Assembly: GCF_026210795.1 (NCBI RefSeq)
Contig: NC_089445.1
Coordinates: 1 to 64,000 of the forward strand
Length of the DNA stretch: 64,000 bases
From: Rhizophagus irregularis
Lineage: Eukaryota > Glomeromycota > Glomeromycetes > Glomerales > Glomeraceae
Reading direction: 5' to 3'
Below are positions 21,371 to 32,610 of this stretch, one piece after another; the stretch's first letter is position 1, and each line of letters begins with the position of its first letter. Both the position numbers and the translations under genes were made by a program. Under the pieces are notes generated by a model. The model ran no database searches. It was not told where the DNA came from and saw only the letters and a program-made list of their open reading frames with translations.

Positions 21371-24300
21371 CACTGGTCAAAAACTAATATATCGGGTAGC
21401 AGATATGTATCAGATATGTACCCGATATGTGTAGTATTAATGCAGAAAATCGGGTACCCGATATGTGTAAGATATGTGTAAATATATATATCGTCTACAT
21501 ATCATTTACATATCATATACATATCGGTACCCGATATGTATATGTTGTGCGTCAAGTGTCGATTTGCGTCAGATGCAGCTGACGCGCGTCAGATGTAAAT
21601 CAACACTTGACGCGCGTCAGTTAATAATTGACAACTGAGGCGCGTTAGCTGTCATCTGACGCATTAATAATCAATAAATTACTATTGTTACACCATCTAC
21701 TCTACGCTCTGCTCTTTACCTTTTAACGTCCTTTTTACATTTTAATTATATCAACATTTAATCTTTTAATTTTTTAATGGAATACAACTTTATTAGCAAG
21801 GCTACACTTGATAATATAGTTAATAATTATATAAGCTCTCTGCCAGAATGTCGACAAGAAAAAGCTTTAGTTAATGAAAATCTTTTTGAAAGAATAAAAA
21901 AAATATTACTTGATCCTTCAACAAAGAAATTGATACAAAGACTACACGTGAGTTGAAGCGAAAACGTTTTATCCTTGAAGAGATTACTCCAGGAGATTAT
22001 AGGATTATGGCCAAGCGTGATAATAAACCTGTTTTAATTGTTGAAAATATGTATGAAGTATTATGCAGGATACATGCTGAAATTGATAATCACGCTGGTC
22101 AGAAACAGTTATGGGAATCAGTTAAACAAAATTGGAGTTTTGTAAGACAGGAAATTGTTGAAAAGTTTGTCAACAACTGCACTATATGTGCCACCCGAAA
22201 GCCTTCTTTCCATCCTTTAGCAAGTAAACCAATAATTGCAAAAAACTATCTGTCTCGTGTCCAGGTAAATTATTTATATTGATTATGAAAAAATTCATTT
22301 TAATTTAAGAGTATTTCTTTTCTACAGATAGATTTGATTGATTTGTCATATGACGCTGACGGGGATTACAAATACATTTGTCACGTTCGTGATCACTTTA
22401 CAAGATTCTCTTGGGCGGACCACTAACTTCCAAACGAGCTATTGAAGTGGCAGCCTTTTTATTTGATTTATTTTTTTTTATTGGCTCTCCTCCAACCATT
22501 TTACAATCTGATAATGGGAAGGAGTTTTGCGCAGAAATAATAAAGGAACTTGTTGGCCTTTGGCCATCTGTAAAAATTATTAATGGAAGGCCTCGTCATC
22601 CGCAGTCCCAAGGTTTGGTAGAAAGGGGAAATGGTATTTTACAACAAAAATTGGGGAAGTGGAGAGAAACTTCCGGAAGAAAAGATTGGTCATATGGGCT
22701 TCGTTTAGTAGTCTTGTCCATGAATAATTCCATTTGTAGATCACATAAAAAAACTCCTTACGAACTAGTTTATGGTGATAAACCTCGTGGAAATTGTAGT
22801 TTAATTGATGAACTATTTGCCCGAGGCATTTATGACGAAGAAAACATTCCTGAAATGATCAAAATTGCAGATTTTGAAAGTTCAGATGAAAATTTAGATA
22901 ATGATTTTGATTTTAATGAAAATTTACTTGGTAAATAAGTTGTTATTATTACTAATTATATTTAACTTAATATTTAATATAGCTTTTTTTATTTTTTTTA
23001 GATTCTCCAGCATCATCTCATATGGTAATATCTTTATTTTACTTATTTGATTTTTCAGTTATTATAATTTTTATTAATTTTTATCGTAAATTTTATTAGT
23101 TTTATATTATAATTTATTAATTTTAATTGTAAATTTTATTAAATAATTTTTATTGATTTTTAAATAAAATTTTTATTGATTTTTAACGAAATTTTCAATG
23201 ATTTTTAATGAAATTTTTAGTGTAATTTTTAATTAATTAAATGATTTAACAATATTTTATATAATTTTATCAACTTTCATTATTTTAGGTTTCACAAAAC
23301 CAAGATAAAGCAGTATATTTTGAAACCAGGGAGAATGAGACGTCAGAACAGCCTATTCCTATTGACCCCGTTCTTATTGACATTACAAATGAAGCTTCAT
23401 CACAAGAGAGAGTTACAAACCATAAAATATTAAGAGAAGCTGCTCGGCGAGACCTTGAAAATTATACTGAAAAGATGGTTAACCAAATGAATAAGGGAAA
23501 GAAAAGACCAAACAACTATGAAGTTGGAGATTTAGTACGAATCTCTGTTCCAAAAATTGATCGCTTTGGTACTGACCGACCTATGCTCCCATGCAAAATC
23601 CTGGAAAAAATTAATAATCAATATCGGTTAGGTTCTCAATTTGGAGTCATTAATGTCTTCTATTCAGCAGGAGAAATTAGCCCCCTTGGTGTTAACCAAT
23701 TTCCGGAACTTGAAATAATACCTACAAGTACAATTACTGTTAGAGAGGCTGCACGTCTCCAAAATATAGGTTCAACCACAGGTACAATATGTAATTGTAA
23801 AGGAAATTGCAACAGTAATAGGTGCTATTGTAGAAAAATGGGAAATAACTGTGGAAGCAGATGTCATGGTGGTCGACAATGCCAAAACAAAAATGAAGTT
23901 AATTAAGTAAGTAAAATTTTACTATCTGTTTATTATTTTTATTATATAATTATCATTCGTAATAATAGTATTTTTAAAAAAATTGTATATTTAGAGTATT
24001 TACCAAAGAATAATTAAAGGAAGAGATTGTATAAACTTTTAGTTCATTTGAAAAATAAAACAATAAAATTTCTTAATTTGATGAATAAAAAAGTACCAAT
24101 TGTAATTAAAAGAAATTGCGTCAGACGACAGCTGACTTGCGTCAGATGACAGCCAACGCGCCTCAGTTGTCAATTATTAACTGACGCGCGTCAAGTGTCG
24201 ATTTACATCTGACGCGCGTCAGCTGCATCTGACGCAAATCGACACTTGACGCACAACATATATGATATATATATTTACATATATCTTACACATATCGGGT

Positions 24301-24385
24301 ACCCGATTTTCTGCATTAATACTACACATATCGGGTACATATCTGATACATATCTGCTACCCGATATATTGGTTTTTGACCAGTG
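21371..24385. mobile_element. 3.0-kb DNA transposon, CACTGGT family
   Basis: Terminal inverted repeats of ~280-300 bp start CACTGGTCAAAAAC and end GTTTTTGACCAGTG. They contain ATCGGGTACCCGATATGTGT and a stretch of GACGCGCGTCAG/CACTTGACGC words (21545-21666 and its inverse at 24116-24250). A 3-bp duplication ATA flanks the element (21368-21370, 24386-24388). Removing it restores a plus-strand reading frame across the site. It encodes one integrase-like transposase. Confidence 0.93.
21780..23906 (+). pseudogene. Integrase-type (rve) transposase with C-terminal CXC domain
   Basis: Domain order: N-terminal helical part (from ATG at 21780, one frame change near 21940), an H2C2 zinc module (IHAEIDNH then NCTICATRKP, ~22070-22200), an intron near 22265-22327, then the DDE core. 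The core has D in IDLIDLSYDADG (~22330), D in QSDNGKEFCAE (~22506) and E in SQGLVERGNG (~22605). One base is lost near 22415, splitting the core. After introns (~22940-23288) come the linker, the GDLVRI/V-type SH3-like barrel (~23520), and a CXC cysteine cluster CNCKGNCNSNRCYCRK then CGSRCHGGRQC (~23790-23880). It resembles Ginger/KRBA2-like transposases, but the 3-bp duplication is not what I recall for Ginger. Confidence 0.8.
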
Positions 24386-24606
24386 ATAGAACTCTTGGCA
24401 TCATACGACAATGCTAATCACTATTCTTATCTCCTTAATTTCGGCTTGGCGCTCTTTTTCCCAGCAAGATATAAAGCATGTAGAGGTATGTGGAAGTTCA
24501 GCCAACTTTCCGCAAAAATAATCAAGGTATGTATATGCCAGAAGTTGTGTATGTACGGTGCAAGGGCGAGTTTTCTCACTATGTACCTTGTATTTAGGAA
24601 AACAAA

Positions 24607-24890
24607 ATGGACGAAATCACTCTCAATTGTCTTATCGTTCCTATAGGAAAACTTATGAATATCCCTTGTGTTAAAGTAATGCAGGCGATTACAGTTGAAA
24701 AAGATGAAAGTCGAGGCTAAAATTTAAAGCAGATTGGGGGTTGAGATCCCACTCAAACTATGTATAATTCAAGCCGGAAGCAATAGTGAAAAGGTAATGG
24801 ATAGTCGTACCCCTTTTTCCGAATATTTTACTGAGGAGCTTAAAGCAGAGCACTTCCATATCACTGTATACCCCCGGTCAGAATAATTTC
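24607..24890 (+). pseudogene. Decayed CRN (Crinkler) header
   Basis: MDEITLNCLIVPIG at 24608 matches the start of the ubiquitin-like CRN header. The end of the header is readable near 24765-24890 (SRTPFSEYFTEE then HFHITVYPRSE). Stops and a frame change lie between them, and no C-terminal effector domain follows. AATAAAG at 24966 is a likely old polyadenylation signal. It is the third CRN locus within 6 kb. Confidence 0.6.
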
Positions 24891-25351
24891 TTATATCATG
24901 TATTAGCGATATATTCGCAATTTTATGTATTGTAAGCCGACTTCCGGCAACATTTTTATTTCATAAATAAAGTATTATTATTATTGTACTGTACATGAGA
25001 AATGGGTCACGTGTAATGGTGCGGTCCATGTAATATCAGGACTAGTCAAAGATGCTAAAGCATAAATCTAACATTTTTATCCGAACAGCGACAAGCGCGT
25101 CTAGCCTATATAAAAATGTCAGGTGATATGTGAGAAGAGTCTTCACGGTTAGGGAGGCGCAGTGATTAGGCGATAGTTGCACCTATGATGCAATGTGGCT
25201 GATCATACGGCAGGCTTGTGAAACAGAATAATTTCTCACATATACCTGCCTCAGTATTTTTTTCGCAAATAAAATTCTTTTTACTCTTGTCCTCACATAC
25301 CGCCTTTTGAGCCAATAACATTTCGCAAAATATACTATAAAAGCCGAAAAC

Positions 25352-27236
25352 ATGTCTATCACTTTACTATGTCTCGTTAAAGGAAATACGACCGCTAGTG
25401 CTTTTCCTATCGATATTAATAAGGACCAGCTTGTAGGCCACCTCAAAAAAGTTATTAAGGCAGAAAAGGCACCAGAGTTCGACAATTTTCCTGCAGACAA
25501 GCTCAGGCTATGGAAGGTGACGATCCCTGGCGATCAGGATGATCAATTAAGAAATCTAATACTCCAGGACAGTGACGAGCTGTTGGCAATAAGAAAGATT
25601 TCGAAATATTTCCCAGACTCACCTCCCGAAGAACATATCCATGTTATTGTAAAATTGCCACGTAAGTGTCTGGTATAGTCTATGCAAAGCGCCTGCGAAG
25701 CGCTTAAGGCTAACGGCTAATTTTTCGTCATTTGCCCTAGTAATAATAACACATATTCGTTTCCAGTTCTCAGCTTGGAAGAGGCGTTGTCGTGTATTCC
25801 GCCACCGATAACATATTCTACAGACTGCGTTACCTCGAAGACCACTACTAAGGCTGTAGGTGACCCGCCGGCAAGTGTGCAACTTTGGGACGACTTTTTC
25901 GATAAAGTGAATCAATTCCGCTTCGACCAACAGCCGATATTCGAGAGGCCGAGATTTGATGATAGATTTGTTATAGTCGATGAAGAGGATGTTCGTAATG
26001 CCATAAATTTCAATATATGTATGGTATTGAATGATCTTACAGGACCAGACTACGTATATTCAAGGAAATCTACTGACACTCCCGGCATACCAGATTTCAA
26101 CTGTCATCTCGTGGGTTCATTGATCTTAGTGATTGAGGCTAAAAGAAAGCATGTTTTAGAAGATATGGGCGAAGAAACATTTCCCGAATTTTATCAGACG
26201 AGTAAAGGCGGGGATGTAATTCAGCAAATCTACAATTATATGGGAGGAAACGAACTTAGATATGGTATTCTCACCACCTATGATAATCACTGGTTTCTAC
26301 GCCGAGAGCATGCAAAGCTTTGGATCTCAAAAACCCTTCCACTGAAATCCGAATCTCCACCGGTACTCAAGGCGTATGCATATCTAACTCGACAGGCGAA
26401 AGAGAATCCTAAGTCTCCTAAACCTCAAGTAGTAGTACCGGTTCAAGGGGACAATGATTCACGTACTCTTCGGTCACACTCAAAGTCATCGTCCAACTCC
26501 TCATTAAATCAACAACAATCTTCCAGCACCTTTGCGAATCAACAATTATCTTCTAACACTTCTGTTAAGCAGAACAATTATAGCTTCTCAGACTTCAAGT
26601 TCAAGAGCATATTAGGTGAAGGACGAAGTGGGAAAACCCTCCTATGCGAATTTCGTGGAGATATGATTGCTCTGAAGAGTGCAGACTTATCGAAGGCCCC
26701 TTCGTATGTCCTGGAAGAAATGCAGAAAGAAGTTGAGATTTATAAAGACCTCGCTGATATTCAAGGCAAGTATATCCCCAAGTTGGTCTGTTATGGATAT
26801 TATGGAGGAGGTATGAGCTTCGTTATCGGCATGACTATTGTCGGCACTTCGTTGAGCGACCAAAAAATAAAGAAACAGCAAAAGACAAGGCTATTAAGGG
26901 ATTAGAAGCGATCCACAAGCATGGCATCCTCCACAATGACATTCGGGAGGAAAATATCTTAATTAACGATAAAGGTGCCCTATACCTGATTGACTTCGGG
27001 ATGGCAAGCCGGGAGGATACAAAAAAGAAGAGAAAGCTTTTCGAGGAGGAACAGCTCAAATTATCTCAATTGCTAGATGGATATATTGTGTAAGAGTCTA
27101 ACTATTTCGCAAATTACTGTATTGTGATTTCCTGTAATCCTAGTGTCTTATAATTAATAATCATGTATTTTACAGACATTTCGTAAAGAAGGAGGGGCGA
27201 ACTTCCAAGTCACGTAAATGTAAGGTGGTTAGTTAG
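25352..27236 (+). CDS. CRN-type effector: ubiquitin-like header, PD-(D/E)XK nuclease, protein kinase
   Basis: Three predicted exons: 25352-25661, 25767-27089, 27176-27236, with donors GTAAGT and GTAAGA and acceptors TTCCAG and TTACAG. Exon 1 is the CRN header (SITLLCLVKGNTTASAFPID then LRLWKVTI). Exon 2 holds a restriction-nuclease-like fold (GIPDF, then LILVIEAKRK, then QIYNYMGGNELRYGILTTYD) and a kinase N-lobe (LGEGRSGKTLL, IALKSADL). The catalytic loop HNDIREENIL and LIDFGMA follow, but in a frame shifted at an A-run near 26862-26867; this is either a real mutation or an assembly error. The short last exon adds a basic tail. CRN proteins of this build are thought to act in nuclei, in host or in conflict. 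Polyadenylation probably follows AATAAAG at 27371. Confidence 0.82.
25662..25766 (+). other. Predicted intron of the CRN-kinase gene
   Basis: GTAAGTGTC at the start and TTTCCAG at the end, 105 bp, phase 1. Splicing joins header and nuclease parts in frame. The second CRN gene has an intron at the same place with the same GTAAGTGTCTCC-like donor. Confidence 0.8.
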
Positions 27237-27977
27237 ACTGTAGGATTAGACATTAGCATAGACGTCATGTATCAGTTGTATCACGGGCACAGTCCCGAAC
27301 ATTTGTATTTATTTTATTTTTCGCATGTATTAATTAATACGTTACTCTCTGTGTAATTTGTTTACATCAATAAAGAATTCGGCCGAAAAGGCATACATTG
27401 TATCAAGCATGAGATATAGATGTATGGTGAATAAAAAAAGTGAGACCTAAAGTCCCACTTGGATAAAGTAAATTGCGTCCTACATGAAAGTTGTAATCGA
27501 ATATGCTGATAAATAAATGCGCAGTAATGTTAGACATCATGTATCCCGGAAATAAGTAATTGCATATAATTTACGAATGAAAATCGGCAAGTGTGAATCG
27601 GAAACATCGCATTGCTTATTTTTACCTCAGTCGCTAATCCTCCGAATTTATGCTATAGATTCGAAATTATTTAATCTCGGCAAAGTTCACTAGCTAAAAT
27701 CGATATTTTATAGGGTGGGAATACGAAATTTTGTGGATGTGGGTTGGATAATTTACTTCGGAAATCTGGTGTTAGCAATAGTAGTAATAGAAACTAGAAA
27801 TATATTTCACTTGCACTCTTACATTTTTATTTTTAGTATCTAAAAAATTATTAATAAAGTTTTGCATGCATGAATCGGAAAAATAAAATGATCGAAAGCA
27901 TTACAAACATTTATTTATTTAATTCAAAGTATATATTTCCTTTAAGCATTTTATAAAATAAGCAGTATGTTATTTGA
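27237..27977. other. Intergenic between two CRN genes
   Basis: Contains the 3' region of the CRN-kinase gene: TTTACATCAATAAAGAATTC at 27360-27379 is a good polyadenylation context, and the same TTTACATCAATAAA word recurs at 30956, 5' of the coiled-coil gene. The rest is AT-rich with no gene seen. Confidence 0.5.
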
Positions 27978-30144
27978 TTAACTCAATGCGAAAGGAATCT
28001 CAGTTTTGTCCATATTATTACGAAAGATTTGTGCACTACGAGATGTTTTAGAATATAATATATGGACTGTTTCAAAATAGATATCATCCCTCGGCTTAAT
28101 TACATTCGGAAAAAAAAGTTGACAATTGTTGGCTTTACTGTCAGATGGCACAAAGTTAAAGACAAACATACCGCACACTTTGTCTCGCCCTTTTGTATAC
28201 CCAATAGCCTGTTCAGCCGCCTTTTTTATCTCTTTTTCAGAAACTTTGTCAACTTTGCATTCAATTCCATACTCCTTGTTATTACATACCCAGACATCAC
28301 ATTTTTTTTCAGATTTCTCTAAAGTTCTAGTTTCACGAAAAATCCTATATGTTGGATATGACACAGCCATACGTAATAGAGCATAAAGCTCTCCTTGGAT
28401 TGTTGATTCAGAAAAAGAATGTTGATTCGCGGCCAAGGGATCGAAAATCTCATTATAACGGATGTGTTTAAAAAGATCCAATGTCTTACTTAAAAAGTCT
28501 TGAGGAGAGTTAATATGCGGAATTCTTGCTAAAGCATCTCGTCTGAAAACAGGATAATAATTGTCTGACAACAGATCGAGAATGATGTTAGAAGTGAATC
28601 CAAGAATCTCATTTCCCATATCCCTTATGATTCCAATTGCACGCAGGTGTACAATGGCAACTAAATCTTCGTCATTGATTTCTGATGAATGCAGAGTTCC
28701 CTTTCGTAAAAAGCGCTCTAAAAGTTTCTTTGCATCTTTGATAAAGTGATTATTACTGCTATTAACTGGCTCAGAAAGGTATTTTTCAATGTGTTTAACC
28801 GCACTAATCTTTTTCTTTGTGGGATTACGAATGAATTCTGTGAAAAGATCGTTCCATGCATTAAATTCAAGAGTTTCCTCATTGCTACCATATTGAATGC
28901 ACAGGGATGCAAGCAACCCTTCTAATCCAGCGTAACCATTAGTAAGGCTGTAAATATCATCCACAACCTTTTCATTAAAACGGAGATTTAAATTCTCTTG
29001 GATATCATAATAGAATTGTATATGCTGTTCTTTGGTAAAATCTGACGCCTCAATAATTTTTGCTGAATTTAATGGTGATGGAACTCCTTCAGGCTTTTGA
29101 AGACAGGACTGAGTCGGTTTCCTCAACAAGCTATCGTCTAACAAATTGTCCTGTGGTAATTCCTGTGATGACTCCTGTGATGATATTTCAATGACTTTTT
29201 TAACTTGATGACTTCCATCTTCAAGTATTGTAGTAATTGCAAAACTGCCCGCAAAAACGACCGATTTGATTCCTCTTGCTCCCCTATCATTTACAAGCTT
29301 GATGAGTTCTCTCATCTGATCAATTGTATCCACAGGGCTTTTGTTTTGATTAAGTAAGAATCGGTCAAATTCGTCGATCATGATTACAATCTGCTTCTTG
29401 TATAATTGAACGATTTCACGATCGAATTCACTTATGTTATTACATAAATTCAAAGAAAGTTGGTCGCACAATCCATGCAGGAATCCGTTTGCTAACATTG
29501 AAGCTTGTATATAAAAATAATTCTCTTTGGTGCCACTCAAATAATGTAGAGTTGATGATTTTCCAGATTGAAAATGACCCACTAGGAGCACGCACACCTT
29601 TTCATTTATGGCCTCCTCTAGCTTATAGGTTGATTCCAGAATATCAAATGGAACATAAAAATTTTTTGTGATATCTACAGGTCCTTCAGTTTTCACGAGT
29701 TTACGCATCCTCCGGTTTTGAAAATGGGATTCGGAATTTGGCCGTTTAAGACCTGTACGAGAAAGATGATTTAAATTTAGTGAACCAGTACAAAATTAAC
29801 ATTAGGTAAACCATTGGGAGACACTTACCAGTGGTGGCGGGCGGTGGCGGTTCCACGATGATGCGGATGTTAGTACTAGTGGGTGTTTCTTGAAAATAAC
29901 TTCCAACAGATTCGAATGAATGCAACTCTACACCTTTGTGCTCTTTTACGATCACTTCTTGATTTTCCTTGGTTTGAATAATATCGACCTTCCATAATGT
30001 CAGTCTGTCTGCGTCAATACCAACGAAGGCATTTTGTTTCGCGTCCTTTATGGCTGTTCTGAGGTGCCCAAAGGTCGCGTAATTTCTAGTATCAATCGGG
30101 AAAGAGTTTTTAATAGCGTCACCTTGAACGAGGCAAAATATCAT
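27978..30144 (-). CDS. CRN-type effector: header, P-loop ATPase, PD-(D/E)XK nuclease
   Basis: Two exons on the minus strand, 30144-29829 and 29752-27978, with a 76-bp intron (GTAAGTGTC...TCGTACAG). I start at MIFCLVQGDAIKNSFPID, matching the header of its neighbour, and not at the upstream ATG of the same frame. The header ends near PPPPATT. Exon 2 carries a P-loop ATPase: Walker A GHFQSGKSS (29585 region) and Walker B IVIMIDEFDRFL (~29370). Near the C-terminus lies a nuclease core, KKCDVWV then EYGIECKVDK (D...ExK, ~28300-28250), then AIGYTKGRDKVCGMFVFNF. Header-ATPase-nuclease is the classic CRN/CR-toxin build. The frame is intact. It runs towards the CRN-kinase gene (tail to tail). Confidence 0.88.
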
Positions 30145-31061
30145 AATGTCGGTATATCTGCAAACGCGGAAATCGAGTGTTAAAAACAATGATCAAAAAG
30201 TAATTTTCCAGTATAACACAAATAAAAGACTTTTTGGATACAATTTTAGACCTAGCAGGAAGTGATTTTTCCTCGAATTTAGTTTGTACCCGGGATGGCG
30301 AAAGTACTCGAAATAGCGAAGAATAGTTCGACATTTTGATTATTTATCATATATATATATGTTTCCATAAACGGTTGTTGACTAATTACTACGAACTGTG
30401 AGTCAGTAATACTACGAACTGAGTCAGCGATGTGTCAAGGATCAAATACAAAATTACGAAAAAAATTTATCAATCAAAAATCAGCCACATGTCACAATGT
30501 CACATGAGAGTGCCAATCAAAAATCAGCTACATGTCACAATGTCACATGAGAGTGCCAATCAAAATAATTCCTGATCGGCGAAACTAAGACAAGATATGA
30601 ATATTTCGGTTATGACTGTGCGTTTACAAGGAAGCGACTCAGAGCTTGCAAAGCCAATATCTATTTTTTTGTTCAGAACTTTCGAGGACCTTATTAGGCA
30701 GAGAACATAAACTTTTGGTGAGTTTTAATATTGCTAATTTATTTCTGACTCCGTGCGTATTCTATGCATAATTGACCATTTTATTCTATCCAGAATATTG
30801 ACGTTGGGTAAATGAAATTGGATTAGAGTTAATGTTGGGATATTATGTTAGTATAGATAGTTTAGATGAACGAAACACCAGCAGGCATTAGTATAGAGAC
30901 TCTACTTCACTTTGTAAAACAAGTTTATGTATTACCGAATCTTGTAATTTATTTTTTTACATCAATAAATCAGAAATTCCGATGAGGATATTGCCTTGTT
31001 TTTTATCTATGCTAACGAACTTTTGAATTATCCCATCTCATATAAAAAATTATTATCGAAC
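30145..31061. other. Spacer with CRN-like promoter and 3'-end sequences
   Basis: Two tandem copies of a 43-bp word (TGCCAATCAAAAATCAGC..., ~30473-30558). Near 30880-30970 stands an apparent orphan 3' end, with TTTACATCAATAAATCAG like the polyadenylation context after the CRN-kinase gene. No open gene is seen. Confidence 0.45.
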
Positions 31062-31907
31062 ATGCAATCCATCGATTCATTGAGAGAATTAAATTCCAAG
31101 CTCTTAGCTGAGATTGCTGAGCTTAGGAAGGTGAATGCTGAGCTTAAGGACAAGAATGCTGAGATCCCTGATCTTAAAAGGAAGTTTGCTGAGATTGAGT
31201 CTGAGAAAGTTGAGCTTAAGGCCAGGATTGCCGAGATTCTAAGACAGGCTGTGGAAGAGAGTAAGAGACGTGATGTTGAGAATGCCGAACTCAAGGCCAA
31301 AATCAAGGAACTAGAGAAAAATAAGACAGTTACCACTAAACTCGAGTCTGAGAATGCTGAGTTTAGAGATAGAATTACAAAAGTGGAATAGAGGCAAATG
31401 CTAAATGATACTTCCTCTAATAACAGTTCACCTAACTTCAATTCGGTTGCAGATCAGTTATCCATGGCAACACATCATGAGAAACCGTTAGTGGATAAGA
31501 AAATGGATACTTCATTACCTGAAGAACCGATTCCAGAGGTGATTGCAAAGCAATCGGTATCAGCTGTTAACATATCCGTTATGGACCAATGTGATCCGAC
31601 AACCTTAGAAGATAAAGAAACAAATGCTTTCTTGGATGAAGTACGTAAGAAAAAGATTAGTGATGAGATTAGACAACGCAATAGGGAGAAGAAACTTCAA
31701 GCCCAAAAAGATGGTGGGGAAGTACCTCCAGAAGAGAAGATAGGTAGTGAACAGGATTCAAAGTGCAAGAAGAGGAGGAGTGTTAATAAGCTTAAGCAAG
31801 AATTATTTGCTTCAAAGTTGGTTTCCTATAAGGAAACGCCATCAATAGAACAAAATTATGTGACCGAAATTTCTGAGACATTCTTTACAGAAACCTTGAA
31901 TTTTTAA
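31062..31907 (+). pseudogene. Coiled-coil repeat-family protein
   Basis: From ATG (SIDSLRELNSKLLAEIAEL) about 110 residues form an almost perfect heptad coiled coil with AEL/ELK repeats. The frame stops at TAG (31389) and continues in the same frame to 31907 with a Ser/Asn-rich then Glu/Lys-rich part (DKETNAFLDEVRKKKISDEI, RQRNREKKLQ). I recall a large, variable Rhizophagus family with this N-terminus and the FLDE..KKK.S.EIR block, function unknown. Read through, it would be 281 residues. It may be a decaying member or a real TAG-terminated short protein. Confidence 0.6.
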
Positions 31908-31924
31908 AAATACCGAATTGATAT

Positions 31925-32610
31925 AATAATGATGTTAAATAAATATCGTGGCGATATCGATTTGCAAATGATATCATTATGATATCGCAATGATATCATT
32001 TCAATATTAATTCAATATATCGAAATGATATCGTAAAGATATTTGTTTGAAAAAATATCAGATCAATATCATTTCGATATTGTTATAACAACAATGAATT
32101 TTTTGAAAAATGGGAAGTAAATACGATATTAATATGATATCGTTCCAACATTAATTCAATATCAATATGATATCGTAAAGATATCACTTTATAATTATCT
32201 AATCGACATCATAACGATATTGACGAAACATCAAATCGATATCATTTCGATATTGTTATAACAATAATGAAAAATAGAAAGTAAATACGATATTAATATG
32301 ATATCGTTTCAATATTAATTCAATATCAATATGATATCGTAAAGATATCACTTTATAATTATCTAATCGACATCATAACGATATTGACGAAACATCAAAT
32401 CAATATCATTTCGATATTGTTATAACAATAATGAAAAATAGAAAGTAAATACGATATTAATATGATATCGTTTTGATATAACGAAATGATATCATTTTGA
32501 TATTGTTATAACAATAATGATTTTTTTTTAATAAATGCAATATCAATATAATATTATTTTAATATTAATTCAGTATCAAAATAATATCAAAATGATATTA
32601 TCTATAAATA
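31925..32610. repeat. Tandem repeats of ATATCATT words, ~164-bp units
   Basis: Higher-order units of about 164 bp start with AGTAAATACGATATTAATAT at 32116, 32280 and 32444. Each unit is filled with near-palindromic GATATC, AATATT and ATGATATCAT words, so both strands look alike. Confidence 0.75.

Noticed and set aside
28062-28749. Open frames antisense to the CRN ATPase-nuclease gene
   Set aside because: They overlap an intact, domain-bearing minus-strand gene and show no features of their own.
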